Positions 36,081-48,034 of a DNA stretch of 64,000 bases are shown in pieces; the first letter of the stretch is position 1; every line of letters starts with the position of its first letter. A program made the position numbers and the translations under genes. Under the pieces are notes generated by a model. It was not told where the DNA came from. It ran no database searches and saw only the letters and a list, made by a program, of their open reading frames with translations. The DNA lies in contig NC_092800.1 of the NCBI RefSeq assembly GCF_918797505.1, positions 8,892,631-8,956,630 on the forward strand. The letters run 5' to 3'. This DNA comes from Bemisia tabaci. Its lineage: Eukaryota; Arthropoda; Insecta; Hemiptera; Aleyrodidae.

Positions 36081-36204
36081 GAAGCTGTATGTGGAAAAGA
36101 ATCGATTATTAAGGAATCCGTTGTAAACACCTTGTTCATCGATCATTTTCCATAGGTTTATATAACAGATCAATCGATGTATCGCAAAGTACGCCACGCC
36201 ACTG
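36081..36204. mobile_element. Family F MITE, left-truncated
   Basis: GAAGCTGTATGTGGAAAAGA to GTACGCCACGCCACTG; the left ~40 bp is missing. Confidence 0.78.
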
Positions 36205-36229
36205 GTACGCTTGCTAGACTTAAGATAAA

Positions 36230-36270
<41 letters not shown>

Positions 36271-36348
36271 GGGACGGCTTGGCGCAGTAGCTCTAAGTCC
36301 CAAACTGCTGACCAATTCTACTAACCTCGAGAAAAAAATAAGAAAGTA

Positions 36349-36634
36349 CAGCGGGCTGATTATTGAAATTGATAGACAAGGAGATAGACAAGGAGATAGA
36401 CAAAGAAGAGAAAGGGAACAGGGAGCGATCCTAATGATTTAAACAGGTGGTTATTATAGACGAAGGGGGAAAATGGTGGACTAACTGCAGGGTCTCTCGT
36501 GGGTTGCCGTTACATAGTGTTACTTACCTACTTTGTCCATCGCAACCACCCGTTTCCACCATTTGGATATTTAAATATTCAGTCGGACTTCTTTGTCTAT
36601 CACTTTGGCTATCAATTTCAATTATCATCCCGCA
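36349..36634. mobile_element. Family J MITE
   Basis: CAGCGGGCTGATTATTGAAA to ATTTCAATTATCATCCCGC, with GATAGACAAGGAGATAGACA internal duplication. Confidence 0.8.
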
Positions 36635-37312
36635 GGTCCAAGAAAGAACAAATTGTCGGTTTTTTTCAGAATTTTTTTTTTTGGGGGGGGGGGGGGGGTA
36701 GGGAGCATGCATGGACATCTAGGAAGCCAGGATTTCCAAATTCAGCGATTTTATGAGGCTATTTATCGGACTTTGGTTGTTATCGATTGCATTAATGTAC
36801 TCAAAACGACAATCCTCAGATGTACTTTGTAATGGCTTGCTGCCTAATGGGAAGACACTGAGAAAAGGATAAATAAAATGGCATTTAGATCAAATCGACA
36901 AATTTCAAGTTTGAACTTGGGATTCTGACGCAACAACTTTAATTAGCTGCTGAGCTATAGATAAAAATATTAGACCTGTTGGAAAAATTAAAAATCTTCA
37001 TTGGTATTGTTTTAAATTCATTTCAATGCATCTTTGTTTTTGTCACGTAAATGAGAAGGAGAAAAATTAATAGAAGGCTTTGCCTTTCCCTCTCGAAAGT
37101 TTTAAGACGCCCTTCATATATTTATCCTCCATCTGATGTAAAAAGACATCCACGATCTTAATATAAGAGAGAAAAGAATGGAGGAAAACAAAAATGTACG
37201 CATGATTTATATGACATTTTCACCCAAAATTTCAAACAGAGGTGTACTGATGATAGTAATGAATGCAATTCACACTCGCTCATTTTTGCAACCTCCCTGA
37301 TTTTTTATTGTT

Positions 37313-37457
37313 ATATGGACTGCATTTTGCAACTTGGAGCTATAAATTCTGGTTCATCTGAGAAAGCACTCATGTGAATAGAGAAACTAATGCCATATAC
37401 GTTATTTTTAAACTGGGCCGGAATTTATAGTTCCTAATTGCAAGATGAAGTCCATAT
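37313..37457. mobile_element. Family T hairpin element
   Basis: ATATGGACTGCATTTTGCAA (CTTGGAGCTATAAATTC) is inverted as AATTTATAGTTCCTAATTGC..GAAGTCCATAT. Confidence 0.75.
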
Positions 37458-38936
37458 TTAGGTATGAATAATTGGATGAATGAAAGAGCCGTCCGTTCAT
37501 AACTTTGTTTTCCCGCAAGTCCTGCCTGCTGGAGTCAATGACACGAGCCTGTTGGAATGTGTTTCTGAGCAGAAAAGTCGAATGAATGAATAAACTTAAC
37601 GTGTTTGATCTCACTTTACATGGCACTTTGATTGGTAATCGGAAATACCGAAGATTCCACGTTACTTGTTCATACTCGTCCTGCCATCAATTTTAAATGG
37701 AACATAAAGCGCCTTCAGAATTGTGGATATGCAATTAACGCTAGTTCAAAAAATAGAATGCATGGCTCTCTACTTGAAGGAGTAAAAACAAAGTGGGACG
37801 TTCAGTTGGAAGTGAACGGCCGGCGCGGCGGGCGAAGCAATGCGTTTACAATTTCAAGATATTTGAAATGTCTTTTACTTTAATGACTCTTTTATCTCAT
37901 TTTTTTCTTCTTTTTCACACCCAGGAATTTTTAAAGTAAATATGCTATATTTAAGATTGTATATCCATGAAAAAGTAATGAATTTTATTCGTGTCTTGAG
38001 CATAAGAATACTTGAATTACCGGACATTTAGGAAGAGAATCATCTGTTCGTAGCATTGAACATTGGCAGAGTGAGCACACATAAGATGTATGATGAACGT
38101 GAGTAAAATCATACGAGTATGTAATCGGTACCTAGTTTTTTAAGGAAGTATAAGCAAAATGTTCCACGGTAATCAATTGAACAACTTACGTTCATTATGA
38201 ACCAATTATAAAATGCATATATGAGAACTGGCAACTTAGAAGAGCCATTTTCGTATGGTATTCTGCTGATGACTGAATTTGTAGTTGATTTATATAGGTA
38301 TAAATATTACATCAGCAGGTAGTGGGAGCCTGGGAGGTAGGCAGGTGGGTTGAATATTGTAGAATCAATAGCATTCACTTACAATTAACCAGATATGCCC
38401 AAAACTTAGAGTTTCAAGGCAGTTTAGATAAAATGATACAGGCTGCTCAAAAGTCGAAATCACACATTAAAAACTTGGATTACGTCAGAAATTAATGATG
38501 CACGATTTGCACTGCTCATCATCTTTTTTCAGGATGTGGCAAGGCAGCCTGCTCCCTTCGATAAATATTTAATTTTATTTACATGCAAATATGCAAAATT
38601 CTACCTTACCAACTTCCGAAAATTGCGCCTATCGTTTTGTCTTAGGCTACGATATTTTTGTGTATTTTACCTTGTAAACCCATCGTAATATTATCGTTTA
38701 TTTGACTCAGTGATTAAGGTTCGAAATACTTCTCTGCAATCGTCTCTTTGCTATAAAATTTTGTATACAAGAATACCCGCTGGCCAGTATTTTCAAAGAG
38801 AAAAAGTTATAAGATTAAAGGGGAGAGGGTGCGCAGATATTTTGAAGTGAGCGAAAAACTTCTTGAGTATTTATGATTCGATGATTCGCCTGACACTGTG
38901 TTATCTTCAAGATATTAAGAGACAATGTCTACCCCT
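37458..38936. other. No gene seen
   Basis: AT-rich. A short frame at 37632-37883 has no splice context or family resemblance. No repeat ends found. Confidence 0.45.
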
Positions 38937-39550
38937 GCTGCACAGGAAAGCCGAAAAACCAAGCTGGGACGCTACTTCAATATTAAGCTTACATCTATTA
39001 TCTACTAACTATCCACTTACGAAATACAACCCTGGCTTTAGCGCCCTTATACTACGGCCTCAACCGTCAGACTAAAGTACCGGCACAGGAAAACCGAAAA
39101 ACAACGCGAGGACGCTACTTCAATATTAAGCTTCCATCGCCTTGCTAAGGCGCAGGGATACAACTATTTGAACTCTCCGGAACGCGTGAGGTATCACGCT
39201 TCAATTAAAGGCGTTTACGAATCTTATGTATTTACATGAAGAGATTTTCCAAATTTTCTTGCATTATAGTGTAGATTTGAGTTCCTTTTATTATTTACTT
39301 AAATTACTCCTACTGCTTAATTTTTAATTATTCTGCAAAAACTATAACCATTAGCGAAATACAACCCTGGCTTTAGCGTCCTTAAACTACGTTAGTTTTT
39401 TGCATTTTATTGTAGATTTGAGTAAAAGTAGTTAGTAGTAAGTAGTTAAATTACTCCTGCTTCTTAATTTTTAATTATTCTGCAAAAATTATCTGTTTGC
39501 GAAATACAATCTTGGCTTTAGCGCCCTTAAACTACGGCCTTAACGGTCAA
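38937..39550 (+). repeat. Degenerate tandem repeat block
   Basis: GGACGCTACTTCAATATTAA occurs near 38967 and 39111. CGAAATACAACCCTGGCTTT-like segments occur near 39018, 39355 and 39499. TGTAGATTTGAG plus AATTTTTAATTATTCTGCAA repeat ~140 bp apart near 39271-39335 and 39411-39485. Structure is irregular; no coding sense. Confidence 0.7.
39148..39216 (+). repeat. Stray copy of the 58-60 kb array unit
   Basis: GATACAACTATTTGAACTCT continuing through GGAACGCGTGAGGTATCACG matches the array unit almost exactly, 19 kb away, within a different local repeat block. Confidence 0.8.
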
Positions 39551-39838
39551 AACTGCAGTAGCGGCAACCCCTGTCACAAGTTGATCTGTATTATTGCTAT
39601 GATTCCAGTGAAATCATTGTGCGTTTCTATGATATTTATGACGTCTATGAACTTTGTTACCAAAATCTTAGAACGAAAGTCTTTATAATTCAGTTAACTC
39701 TCGGATACGTCATTGATTTGGCAAACTATTAAGATGAAAAAGATATTCACGGCATTGCATTAAACATGAGTTGTGCAAAATTAAATGGGAATTTAGTCAA
39801 TGAAAAATGATAGAATAAGTCGTTACCTTACATGTTTG

Positions 39839-39993
39839 TAGTGGCGTGGCGTGCTTTGCGATGTGACGATTGATCTGACATTTAAACCTACGGAAAAGGA
39901 CCGAATACCGCAACGAACACCTAAATGATCGATTCTTTACCATGGCTTCAAATGGGGAAACATTGACAATCTATCATTTAAGCCTCGCAACTG
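39839..39993. mobile_element. Family F MITE
   Basis: TAGTGGCGTGGCGTGCTTTG to AAGCCTCGCAACTG; both ends carry changes. Confidence 0.82.
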
Positions 39994-40337
39994 AATTGCT
40001 TAACGTGAACAGGAAAAAATTCAAGTGAGGTGGTGGCCGTGTAACAGGAGAGATAATAGTATGAAGTGTGGCCTAACCATGATATTGCAGGAAATAGTTA
40101 GCTGTGAATGAAGCGTTGGGCACTTTCTAAGCTACTTCAGCTACTTGTCAAAGTGACAATATTATGCACGTGAAATGAAAGTTCGTTGGAATCAGCATCT
40201 TAGCCAAAAAAGCTGCCTATCGGTATTTAAACGTGGAGAATCACTCCCTACACATTTTGAGACAAAAAACACCCAAAAATGTAGGCATTTAAAGGCTGCC
40301 GTTCAAAAATCATTCTCTCGAGAGGACCTCTCTCAGA

Positions 40338-40456
40338 ATTGGACGAATTTCTACCAGATGTGCATTACAGTGTGAGCCCTGTTATGCATAACTTTTATGG
40401 GTCTTAGGGCTCATGACTGAATGCACATAGTTCTGTTTGGCCGAAATACGTCCAAT
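40338..40456. mobile_element. Family K MITE
   Basis: ATTGGACGAATTTCTACCAG at left; CCGAAATACGTCCAAT at right. The centre GAGCCCTGTTATGCATAACT matches the 6444-6572 copy. Confidence 0.75.
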
Positions 40457-41326
40457 TCTGATATCTACCGTGCATGGTATTGAAACTTTCAGATCATAAG
40501 CGAAACTACGCCGTGTATTGGCGCAAAAATTCTTTGACAAGCTACTCTTGAAATCTATTCTTTTGACCAAACTTCATCATTTTTTTCTTGTCAAAAATTG
40601 ATTTCCTGAAAATTTTCTGTAAGGAATCCACACTTAGTTTCAGTCCTTTTCTCCATAGATTGTCACATATGTGACATTCCACGACTATCGAAAGCCTAAG
40701 TCTGAACCACCTATGTCCATATAGGATGCCATGGACTTCCTACCATACTTAATTTTTTCCTAGGAAAACTAGTAGAGATAAGATCTCAGAAACTTCTTTG
40801 ATTTTTCTTTTCTATCGGCAGAATACTCGGTTTAAATTTTAAGCTGTAAAGTTGACTTCATTCTTTTTGAAAAAGCAAAATTGGAACAAAAATTTAGAAA
40901 AATCGGAATGGAGATACGCAATTTTGCACTTTGTCTAACCATTTCGAAGACTATGGTATGGACAATAAAGTCTGCATACTCTTAAGTCTGAATTTTTGAA
41001 TAAAAAATTGCAGCTATCGTTGCAGTGTAAAAAGATGAAGAATTGTGCTGTCACAATGTCTTAAAGCCTCTCTTTTTCTTCTTATTATGAAAATTTTAAT
41101 TAAATCTGGTCAGTTCCTTTCGATCAATCATGCCCATTCCAAATAATAAGTCAGTGGAACAAAAGGAATAGGTAAATACGTTCAACCCACGTAGTCTATT
41201 ATTTAACATCGTGTACCTCCTGAAAATAATGTTGGGCTCATCAAAAATAGGTATCTAAAATTCACTCCTCAACGCACAAACTGCGCAATCTTCAAAATCC
41301 CATCTATTTTCCATAATTGACTACTG
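40457..41326. other. No gene; family L-like remnant
   Basis: GGACTTCCTACCATACTTAA and CCTAGGAAAACTAGTAGAGA near 40732-40785 resemble the core of the 41327-41580 element, suggesting an older copy without clear ends. Confidence 0.45.
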
Positions 41327-41437
41327 AAGGGCGAAACCACGTATATTTAATTTGCGACGTTGCAGACTTCCTATTATACCTTGTTTTTTCCTCGAAAAAC
41401 TAGTCAACGTATTTTTTTGGAAACGTTTTTGATGTTT

Positions 41438-41489
<52 letters not shown>

Positions 41490-41580
41490 CCTAGTTAATT
41501 TGGCTTGTTTATTTGGGCATCACATTGGAGATTTGATACGCGATCACACACTGCAACGGAGATAGGTGGTTTCGCACTTC
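41327..41580. mobile_element. Family L element with long T run, reverse orientation
   Basis: GAAGGGCGAAACCACGTAT at left is inverted as GGTGGTTTCGCACTTC at right. GCAGACTTCCTATTATACCT is the reverse complement of the family L core. The centre has an uninterrupted T run (about 41449-41489). Confidence 0.6.
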
Positions 41581-42246
41581 GGCCATCGATATAAAAAAGT
41601 GTTTTGGATACTTACCGTATCATGAAGAACGTCGCCTGTGTTGAATATCAGTGCTCTCTTTATGCCAAATATCATTGATGAAACTAAGAACAACTAATCA
41701 CCGAGACCCATTATCTTGAAATCTCATTTCTCTAGAATGTTTAATCATTTATTCAGAGCTGAAATCTTATCAATTTCTGCAGTTCAACTCAGAAAAATGG
41801 ACTGTGACCGAATAGTTCTTCATACATATTTTTGAATATTCGTTTTTGAAGCTTTGAGAATTTTACATACATTTGGCAACGTTGTACGTGCGGGCAATAC
41901 CTGATCCCATAAGCCTGCATCTTTAGGCATTTGAATTTTATTAAAACTAATTAATCTAATTGTAAACTCATTTGAAGAACTGTTGAAAACTACACGTTGA
42001 AGTTAATCAGTTATGTCTGTTCCGAGGATTTTTTATGAACTTTTTTTTATTTATTTATTTTTTTGGTTCCTTACCTAACACACTTCAGCCTGAAAGTTCA
42101 AATAAAATTGGAACTTCAAATCATCGAAAAGATAGCTATTCAGGTGTACTTTCTCTTCAAGAACAAGGATGTTATCGTATTTTCGGAAAGATAACACTGA
42201 GGGCAATAAATAACTGCTGCATTAGGTTCAACAATTTGTCGCTTCC

Positions 42247-42485
42247 CTCGCGAAAAATCGTAACTACAGTTTAATGCTGTCAAATTTCTCCGCGCAACTT
42301 ACATCTCTAACCAGGAGATTTTTTGCAATTTCTAACTGAACATAACAGTGTTTTCTCTTCTAATTGCATGCAAAAATCAGACAGATTTTGGACAAAAATT
42401 GCGCGGATGCATTAATGTTAAAAATTGAACTGTTTGGGTCAATTTAGCAACATTTGAGTGGAGTTACGTTTCTTCGTCCGGAAAA
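42247..42485. mobile_element. Family M MITE
   Basis: CTCGCGAAAAATCGTAACTA to GAGTTACGTTTCTTCGTCCG; GCTGTCAAATTTCTCC and CAATTTAGCAACATTTG arms. Confidence 0.78.
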
Positions 42486-42575
42486 TGAGGAATTTTCAGT
42501 CTTCAATATTTTTAAAATCAGACTTTGGCTGGTGGAAAGTTACTAAAAGAGTCGCTTCCGTGGAAAAAATAAACT

Positions 42576-42581
42576 TTTATT
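42576..42581 (-). promoter_or_regulatory. Candidate poly(A) signal of the small Gly/Tyr gene
   Basis: The minus strand reads AATAAA here, about 325 bases past the stop codon of the small Gly/Ser/Tyr-rich frame. It is a candidate only, because the region is AT-rich. Confidence 0.3.
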
Positions 42582-42904
42582 CTTGAATGCAAAAATACAT
42601 ACTTGGAAAAAAATTACTGTTAATACTTCAATATACCTTAAGGTAAAAAAAAAAAAAAAATCTTTAGAGGGGATAAATGTCGCAAAAAGACATTCTCGGA
42701 GTAAAAATAAACTTTTAAACATGGAATACGTTTAGTTATTACAAAATAATCGGTAAAAACACAATTTTGAAAACACTCCGAATATTTTTAGGACAAGAAC
42801 TCCTAAAATAAGCACTCATAATATAAAATGTGCTGAGATTTTAAGTTTTAAAAATAGAAAAAAGGAAAAAAACACCGGTGAGGCAAAATAGTTTCAGCTG
42901 GAGC

Positions 42905-43153
42905 TTACTGCTTTCCGTTGCTTGGTGGGTTGTAGTTTGCGGCCCCGGTGTTCGGGTTAGCGTAATAGGTGGAGCCATTGGGGTTACTGTAATAGTAGGA
43001 CCCATTTGTGTTACTGTAATGGTAGGAATTGGGGTTTGGTGCGGATGAGCCATAGTCGCGACTGCAGTAGTGGTTACCCTGGGAGTTGGTTCCAGATGAG
43101 CGGTAGGAGTAACCTCCTCCGTTGCCACCTTGACTTCCGTTTCCTTGGGGCAT
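42905..43153 (-). CDS. Small Gly/Ser/Asn/Tyr-rich protein, last exon
   Basis: An 82-residue frame starts at ATG 43151-43153, only three bases inside an exon whose acceptor (cttttgcctttcag) is visible just upstream, so a 5' untranslated exon is expected further right. The stop is TAA at 42905-42907. The protein begins MPQGNGSQGG, passes through YSYRSSGTNSQGNHYCSRDYG, and then repeats YxxSNxNGSxYY with Asn/Tyr-rich spacing. It has one Cys, no signal peptide and no membrane segment. I recall closely similar short uncharacterised proteins in other insects, but cannot verify this here. Composition and the precise splice site make it far more gene-like than the other short frames in this 57-kb stretch. 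Function unknown; it is low-complexity and probably unstructured. Confidence 0.65.
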   Translation of the reverse strand: MPQGNGSQGGNGGGYSYRSSGTNSQGNHYCSRDYGSSAPNPNSYHYSNTNGSYYYSNPNGSTYYANPNTGAANYNPPSNGKQ

Positions 43154-43281
43154 TTTCTGAAAGGCAAAAGTTAAAAGTGTGAATAACTTTTTCTCACGAG
43201 TTCTAAATCGCACTATCTTGGCAACAAATCAAAAGCCGCACGAAGGATATTCCTTTTCTGACATTTTTTAAGCACGTTTAA

Positions 43282-43425
43282 TTGGCCAACATTTTGCAAT
43301 TAGGAACTAAAATATCTGGCTCACCGGTAAAAACACTTATGTGCATGGGGAAAATAATGGTATACACGTTGTTTTTAAACTGAGACAGAAATTGTATAGT
43401 TCCTAATTTTAAAATGAAGTCCAAT
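43282..43425. mobile_element. Family T hairpin element
   Basis: TTGGCCAACATTTTGCAATT with AGGAACTAAAATATCTGGC at left; TTGTATAGTTCCTAATTTTA and GAAGTCCAA at right. It lies just upstream of the small minus-strand exon. Confidence 0.72.
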
Positions 43426-44482
43426 TCTTTTTTAAGATGAGGCTCTTCAATTCGATGGTGATCGCAACTTGCTGAAATTTTCTCCAGGAAAATTCTCTTC
43501 AGCGCAGCCTCTATGGAGATTTTCTTTTGACTTTCAGTTTGATAAAATTTTCTAGAAGAATGTATAGTTGGATTAGGAGCCTATTAAACGTTTTAAAGGA
43601 GCTGAATGGTTGCACAGTGGTAGTGCAGTGCAAAAACTTTCACGCTCGCGTGAAAAATTCGGAAGGCCAGCTTGATAGTTAAGGCTTTGAGATGGCGTGT
43701 TTCTTCAAAAATCACGAAGAGTTTGTTTTACATAGAAATGCGGACGAAAATTTGCGTTTTTTTTCCTTTTGGTAGAACTGCGGTGAAATTCGCGTTTTAT
43801 TTTTTGCGAAATCACGACAATTTTTGAATCAAAAACAAAAAGAGGCTATTAAGAAGCTAAAAATTCTGGGTCAGGGAAGGGACTTTTAAAATGGGAGGAC
43901 AAGTTTGACTACTGGGAAGGCTAAGCACTTTCTGCACTCTTGGTATATACCTTAGAAAAGACTTGTCGCCTTGATCGAAAAGCAAGATGAAATATTACAA
44001 TTATTGTGTAGTGAAGAACGCTGAGTAAATTTGGGATACATTTTCAAGCTTCCGGAGAGAGGAATTTGGTACTGAAAATACGTGTAAGAATTGACACAGC
44101 CAAAATGCTGGGATAAACGTAAAGGTGCGCGTTCAAAAAGCGCCTTCATATCCGCTGAATACCACCGAACACTTCGGAACACGATTAGTTGCCTATCTCA
44201 CCGTCTAATAGTTAAAGAGGGGAATCAGTCACTGCATCGCTACGAGGTGATCCCTCCTCCACGCTCTGCCTCTACTTAATCTATTTTTTGGACAACTCTT
44301 CATTTTGAAAAAAATTGGCAGTTGTAGAAACCATTTTTGCAAAATATCCTGGAGTCAACAGATTCGTCAAAAAACGAGAAAAATGCAAATCGAGATTTTT
44401 AGATGTGCTACGGAACAAGGACCAAAATTTTGAAATCCCACCAGCTATCGAAATTTATATAAACATCGATTGATCTATGTTG

Positions 44483-44749
44483 GATATCGTCGCCTTCCGA
44501 ACACAGTATCACAAGTGCCATGCGATGTTTCCACATTTCCGCCGCAATTCTGTTTAATACAGAGAAATGGTTGGTTGAATCTGGATTTTCGGAAATTTCA
44601 CTGAATTTTATCGGCAGAGCAAAGAAAATTCACTGAAATTTTCGGACAGCTTCAGTGAACAATATCTCTGTGGAAAAATAAAATGGCGGCGGAAATTTGT
44701 AAACGTCGCATTGCGCTTGAGATACTTTGGTCGCAAGGTGACGATATAA
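44483..44749. mobile_element. Family O MITE
   Basis: GATATCGTCGCCTTCCGAAC to TCGCAAGGTGACGATATA, same architecture and length as the 35025 copy. Confidence 0.82.
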
Positions 44750-45177
44750 TCATTTCATTAGCATGTCACAATTTTTTTTAAAAAGAAAAAAGAAAGCAAA
44801 CGGGCCATCTATAATCCGCAGTCCCTTTGCAACAAGATATTTTTAAACCGAATATAAATCTCTATATATTTCGGCAATATTACTGCGAAGACAAGAATAT
44901 TACGGACATGATTTTCTACTTGTAGAGTTCATTTTTGAACCTAGTGTCTGTCGATAATGAGCCCAATCCCACGTACCTTAGTCGTGGAGTTGAGTACAAA
45001 TCACCGGAGACGATCTCGATAAAAAAATGGCGAACACCGATCGAATTTACCTCACGCATAAATAATCACTGTCAATGTTATCTCAAGCTCCGTCGTGGGT
45101 CACTTGTAAGATGAAGTAACACTTAATTGTCAGATAATTTTAATCCGCCTTTTTATTATAAACGAAATACTCTACGA

Positions 45178-45430
45178 CTGGCGTGCTAAGGAAGAACGCC
45201 GTATGAACATTCGAGGGTTGCCAAAGTTCCTTCGATAAAACGTTTATTTATGCGGAAAGTTATGAATGTTTTCCCTCGACATTTTTAGGAACTTCAGGTG
45301 AAATTGCGAGCAAAATTACCGGAAAAATGGGAAGGAAAATATTCATAAGTTTACCGGGAAATTCGTGTTTTATAAATGAAAATTTGGCAACGCCTGAAGT
45401 TTCATACGGCGATTTTCCTTAGCACGGCAG
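45178..45430. mobile_element. Family G MITE
   Basis: CTGGCGTGCTAAGGAAGAAC to GATTTTCCTTAGCACGGCAG, full length. A family L element follows after 24 bp. Confidence 0.87.
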
Positions 45431-45454
45431 ACTAAATCTATCTCAAGAAATCAA

Positions 45455-45510
45455 CGGCAAAACTCCCAAAACCACGTGCCTCGTTTAAGGTATTTCGAAA
45501 TCTCCGCCTC

Positions 45511-45562
<52 letters not shown>

Positions 45563-45732
45563 GAGAACTAGTCAGCATTATTACTTGAAGTTCTTTCAGA
45601 ATTTGCTTCGCACATACAGAGAGGAAAAATCATCGAAGTTCTTAAGCATTGACGTGAGTCGTTTTCTACTAAAAATATGCAGTATAGCAAGACGTTTGCG
45701 ACGTCGCAAACCGAGACACGTGAGTTTTGCCG
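45455..45732. mobile_element. Family L element with long T run
   Basis: CGGCAAAACTCCCAAAACCA at left, ACACGTGAGTTTTGCCG at right. TTTAAAGGAGAACTAGTCAG and TTTGCGACGTCGCAAACC match the 5874-6128 copy, but its T7 is replaced by a T run of about 47 bases. Confidence 0.75.
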
Positions 45733-46309
45733 CCGAAATTCTCTGATACGCGCATTTATGACAATGATATCGGCATATTTTTTTTTATTTTTGCGACTTA
45801 CAATTAAAGATGCCACCTCTTCGATTTAAAATTAATTGTTGAGTTTCGCTCAGCTTACTTCGAAAAAATTAGAGCCGCAAAAAGTTAAATTTTTCTCGGA
45901 GGGACTTTTTCAAAAGCGAAGTCACAGTGCAGCTAAAATGAGACAGAAATGTACGGCGGATGAGGCGTATACGAATCCATCGACAGTGTCGATTCATAAA
46001 ATTCATTTTTCCGCACTTTTGCCGCTATTTTCTTTGACTTTGAAATGGGCTCGTTTACTTGACAGGAAAACATACCAAGAATCGGTGGTGGAACTGCAAA
46101 AACACGTATCTCATTTCCGGCGTTTTGACACTTAGCTTCCGTTTTAATCTAACAAAGGAGAACGAGCCAACATTTTGCTTACACTTTTCGTTGTCATGCA
46201 TTGCCGCCGCTTTTTCTTTCCTCCGTGTACAATTTTTGCTAACTTTGGCAACACAGCGGATCTCCGATGATTACTCACTATCACCGTCGTCAGTTATCAC
46301 TATCGTGTC

Positions 46310-46582
46310 AGCGGATTGATTATTGAAATGGATTGACAAAGTGATAGACAAGGAAGACTGGAACAATTCTACTGGTTGAAACGTGTGATTGTTATAGACT
46401 AAGGGGAGAAAATGATGGACTAACTATAGGGTCTTTCGTGGGTTATTGCTGTTAGATAGTCGATTACTTAGGTACCTTTTTGTCTAATGCAACCACCCTC
46501 TTCCACCAATAGGATCGTTATATTCTCAGTCAATATTCTTTGTCTAGAGTTCCATCAATGAAGTTTGATAATCAGCCCGCGG
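46310..46582. mobile_element. Family J MITE
   Basis: AGCGGATTGATTATTGAAAT to TTTGATAATCAGCCCGCGG, with ATAGACTAAGGGGAGAAAAT interior as in the other copies. Confidence 0.8.
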
Positions 46583-46590
46583 GCATTATT

Positions 46591-46745
46591 GGCAGATCCA
46601 GCAATTTGGCAACACCAGATTTCCTCCATTTAAGCCTATGCTAAATAATCGATTCTTGTCAGGGCACCTGCCCTTCCAAGAATCGATACATTTCCATAGG
46701 TTTAAATGGAGATAATCAGGGTGTTGCCAAAATGCTGGATCCACC
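46591..46745. mobile_element. Hairpin MITE sharing a core with family F
   Basis: The termini are GGCAGATCCAGCAATTTGGC and the reverse complement of GGTGGATCCAGCATTTTGGC. The inner arms (CATTTAAGCCTATG, AATCGATTCTT, CCATAGGTTTAAATGG) are those of family F. The centre is a short GGGCACCTGCCC palindrome. Confidence 0.7.
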
Positions 46746-48034
46746 AATGCCGCGGGTGTGGCGAGTGGAATCTCAACAACTGATGCGATAATAGAACGAT
46801 AGGGAAGCTAATGGACGAGATCAGAATCAAGTTCTGGGGCACAGTAATTGGTAATGAGTCGGTACGAGTAACCACATGCAGGCACAATATGCAATTACAT
46901 GACCTTCCTAATGCACCGCTGCCTTAAAGAAGATCAATTTACCATGGTTTTAGTGCATAGTGGATTGGAGGAGAGATGACAAACTCTTCGTTGAACTGCG
47001 GACAGCTCGTAAGAGAAAAGACGTACGGTTGATTCTTGTTAGAGAATCAACCGTAAGTCGCAGGAAAGCGGCCCAATAGAAAACTATTGAAGGTAAGTTT
47101 GTAGTTCCTTTACACATTGAACTGAGAGAGGAAATGCTATCGCTACACCAGAATATACTACCTCTATACTTCCATCTTATTCGTTCCCGCATGGATCATA
47201 AATTTGAAGTGGTAATGACTTTTCCAAAAATATTGACAAGTTGGGGAGCTTGGAGGATAAGGCGCATAAGTGCAGTTTTTACTATTTTGAGAAATATTTG
47301 TTTAAAGTTTCAAAAATATATAGAGCCTTATGCCCAAGTAGAATCTCTCAACGTAGAAATCACGATCTTTTGAAATTAAAATCGCGATTTTTTTATCATA
47401 AAATCGCTGGGATCATCAATATCTAAGCAATTCTACTCAATCTTGTCGCATAATTTAATGTCTACAAAATCGCGTTCCATAAAATTCTCAATTTATTACG
47501 ATTTTTTTTTTCGACGATATTGCGATAAACCGCCGTCGATAAAATCGCGATTTTATTGCAAACTGATACTATGAAATTGCAATATATCGCAATTTTTCAT
47601 CAGCTAATATTGAAATAAATCGACATCGATAAAATCGCGATACATTCTCCAATCAAATCGCAACTTATCGCGGTTGTTCCTACTCGGGGGTGCGGGAAGA
47701 AAGTTCGAAGTCACATTTTGCCGCTTAAAAATTGGATTAAACCAGTGGATTTTTCACAGACAAGATTTCAAGAATAGTTGCCGCTGAAATTCTCTAATAG
47801 CTCTATCATTTCAAAAACTACCTCCCGGTGTCCTGTCCTCAGAGTCCTTCAATTGGTGGACTCGGAGTGCTTGGAGGACAAGGAGCATAAGTGCAGTTTT
47901 TGAAACAGTTGAGGTATTAATGATTACAAGTAAAACTAGTCTTGAATGTATATTCTGCGAAAATTCGCTCCCAAATTAAGTTTTAGCATCAGACAGTCAG
48001 TTTATACTTTCTTTCCGCCATGAGGAATAATAAT

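Noticed and set aside
36268..36312. tRNA-like GGCTTGGCGCAGTAGCTC after a poly-A run
   Set aside because: Only an A-box-like half is present; no B box or folded tRNA could be built, so it is at most a truncated SINE head.
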